From Caldisericota bacterium (lineage in GTDB: Bacteria > CAIJMQ01 > JAADFP01), in assembly GCA_013152825.1 (NCBI GenBank), contig JAADFP010000082.1, positions 1-5,484 on the forward strand: a stretch of 5,484 nt of DNA, written 5' to 3'. The position numbers were made by a program, and so were the translations under genes. The notes under the pieces are model-generated. The model made no database searches, was not told where the DNA came from, and was given only the letters and a program-made list of their open reading frames with translations. This document shows, in pieces, positions 5,391 through 5,484 of the stretch; positions within the stretch are counted from its first letter, which is position 1; every line of letters begins with the position of its first letter.

Positions 5391-5484
5391 AAATAGAAAA
5401 CCTCTCTGCTTACTTTGGCAAGAACCGCATACTAAAAGACATAAACCTGCTCATTTCCAAGGAAAAGGTAACCGCAATCATGGG
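5372..5484 (+). CDS. pstB: PstB phosphate ABC transporter ATPase, N-terminal fragment
   Basis: This is the first 37 codons of the ATPase that powers phosphate import on the cytoplasmic side of PstC-PstA. The fragment reads MENSILKIENLSAYFGKNRI, then LKDINLLISKEKVTAIM. The pattern ILKIENLSAYFGKN-ILKDINL matches the opening of PstB, including the aromatic A-loop position (Y14) that stacks on ATP in this family. The window ends at the first glycine of the expected Walker A motif, so no catalytic residue can be checked. The ATG at 5372 lies within the end of pstA and has GGTGG 7 bases upstream. The 19-base overlap indicates translational coupling. Confidence 0.9.
   Translation, partial: MENSILKIENLSAYFGKNRILKDINLLISKEKVTAIM

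Noticed and set aside
1..5484. tRNA, rRNA, CRISPR array, riboswitch or insertion sequence
   Set aside because: No tRNA cloverleaf, repeat-spacer array, transposase frame or terminal inverted repeat was seen by eye, and genes fill almost the whole window.

Overview
The window is a phosphate-acquisition locus from a diderm (outer-membrane) bacterium. The diderm call rests on a signal-peptide-bearing beta-barrel porin ending in phenylalanine and on a PstS with a cleavable, non-lipoprotein signal peptide. The sequence does not fix the lineage. The mix of genes, with a 'putative porin' next to pst and moderate G+C (just over 50% in sampled pst and porin stretches), would suit a little-cultivated diderm phylum such as Omnitrophota or Aerophobota, but that is a weak guess.

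Layout. Positions 1-176 hold the C-terminal end of a PhoR-like sensor histidine kinase on the + strand. Positions 235-644 hold a two-gene hicB-hicA toxin-antitoxin module on the - strand, visibly more AT-rich than its surroundings. Positions 645-827 are a divergent intergenic region. It carries a near-perfect 11-bp tandem repeat (AATTAACGGAA / AATTAACAGAA) that looks like a PhoB/PhoP binding box. From 828 to the window end, all genes are on the + strand and probably form one transcription unit: a 116-aa protein of unknown function, a 413-aa porin, pstS, pstC, pstA and the first 37 codons of pstB, which the window cuts at the Walker A motif.

How the genes work together. The kinase would sense phosphate shortage and its partner regulator, outside the window, would bind the box at 753-774. 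The porin would let phosphate or small phosphorylated solutes cross the outer membrane, PstS would capture phosphate in the periplasm, and PstC/PstA with the PstB ATPase would import it. Two strong hairpins without U-tracts flank the porin-pstS pair (1193-1223 and 3602-3628). They could set different mRNA levels for these abundant proteins and for the membrane permease.

The main curiosities are the unrecognised Pho-operon leader gene, the toxin-antitoxin module lodged between the sensor and its likely target operon and sharing the Pho-box region, and the two mRNA hairpins. Apart from these, the locus is a standard Pst operon, and no clearly new multi-gene system is visible.
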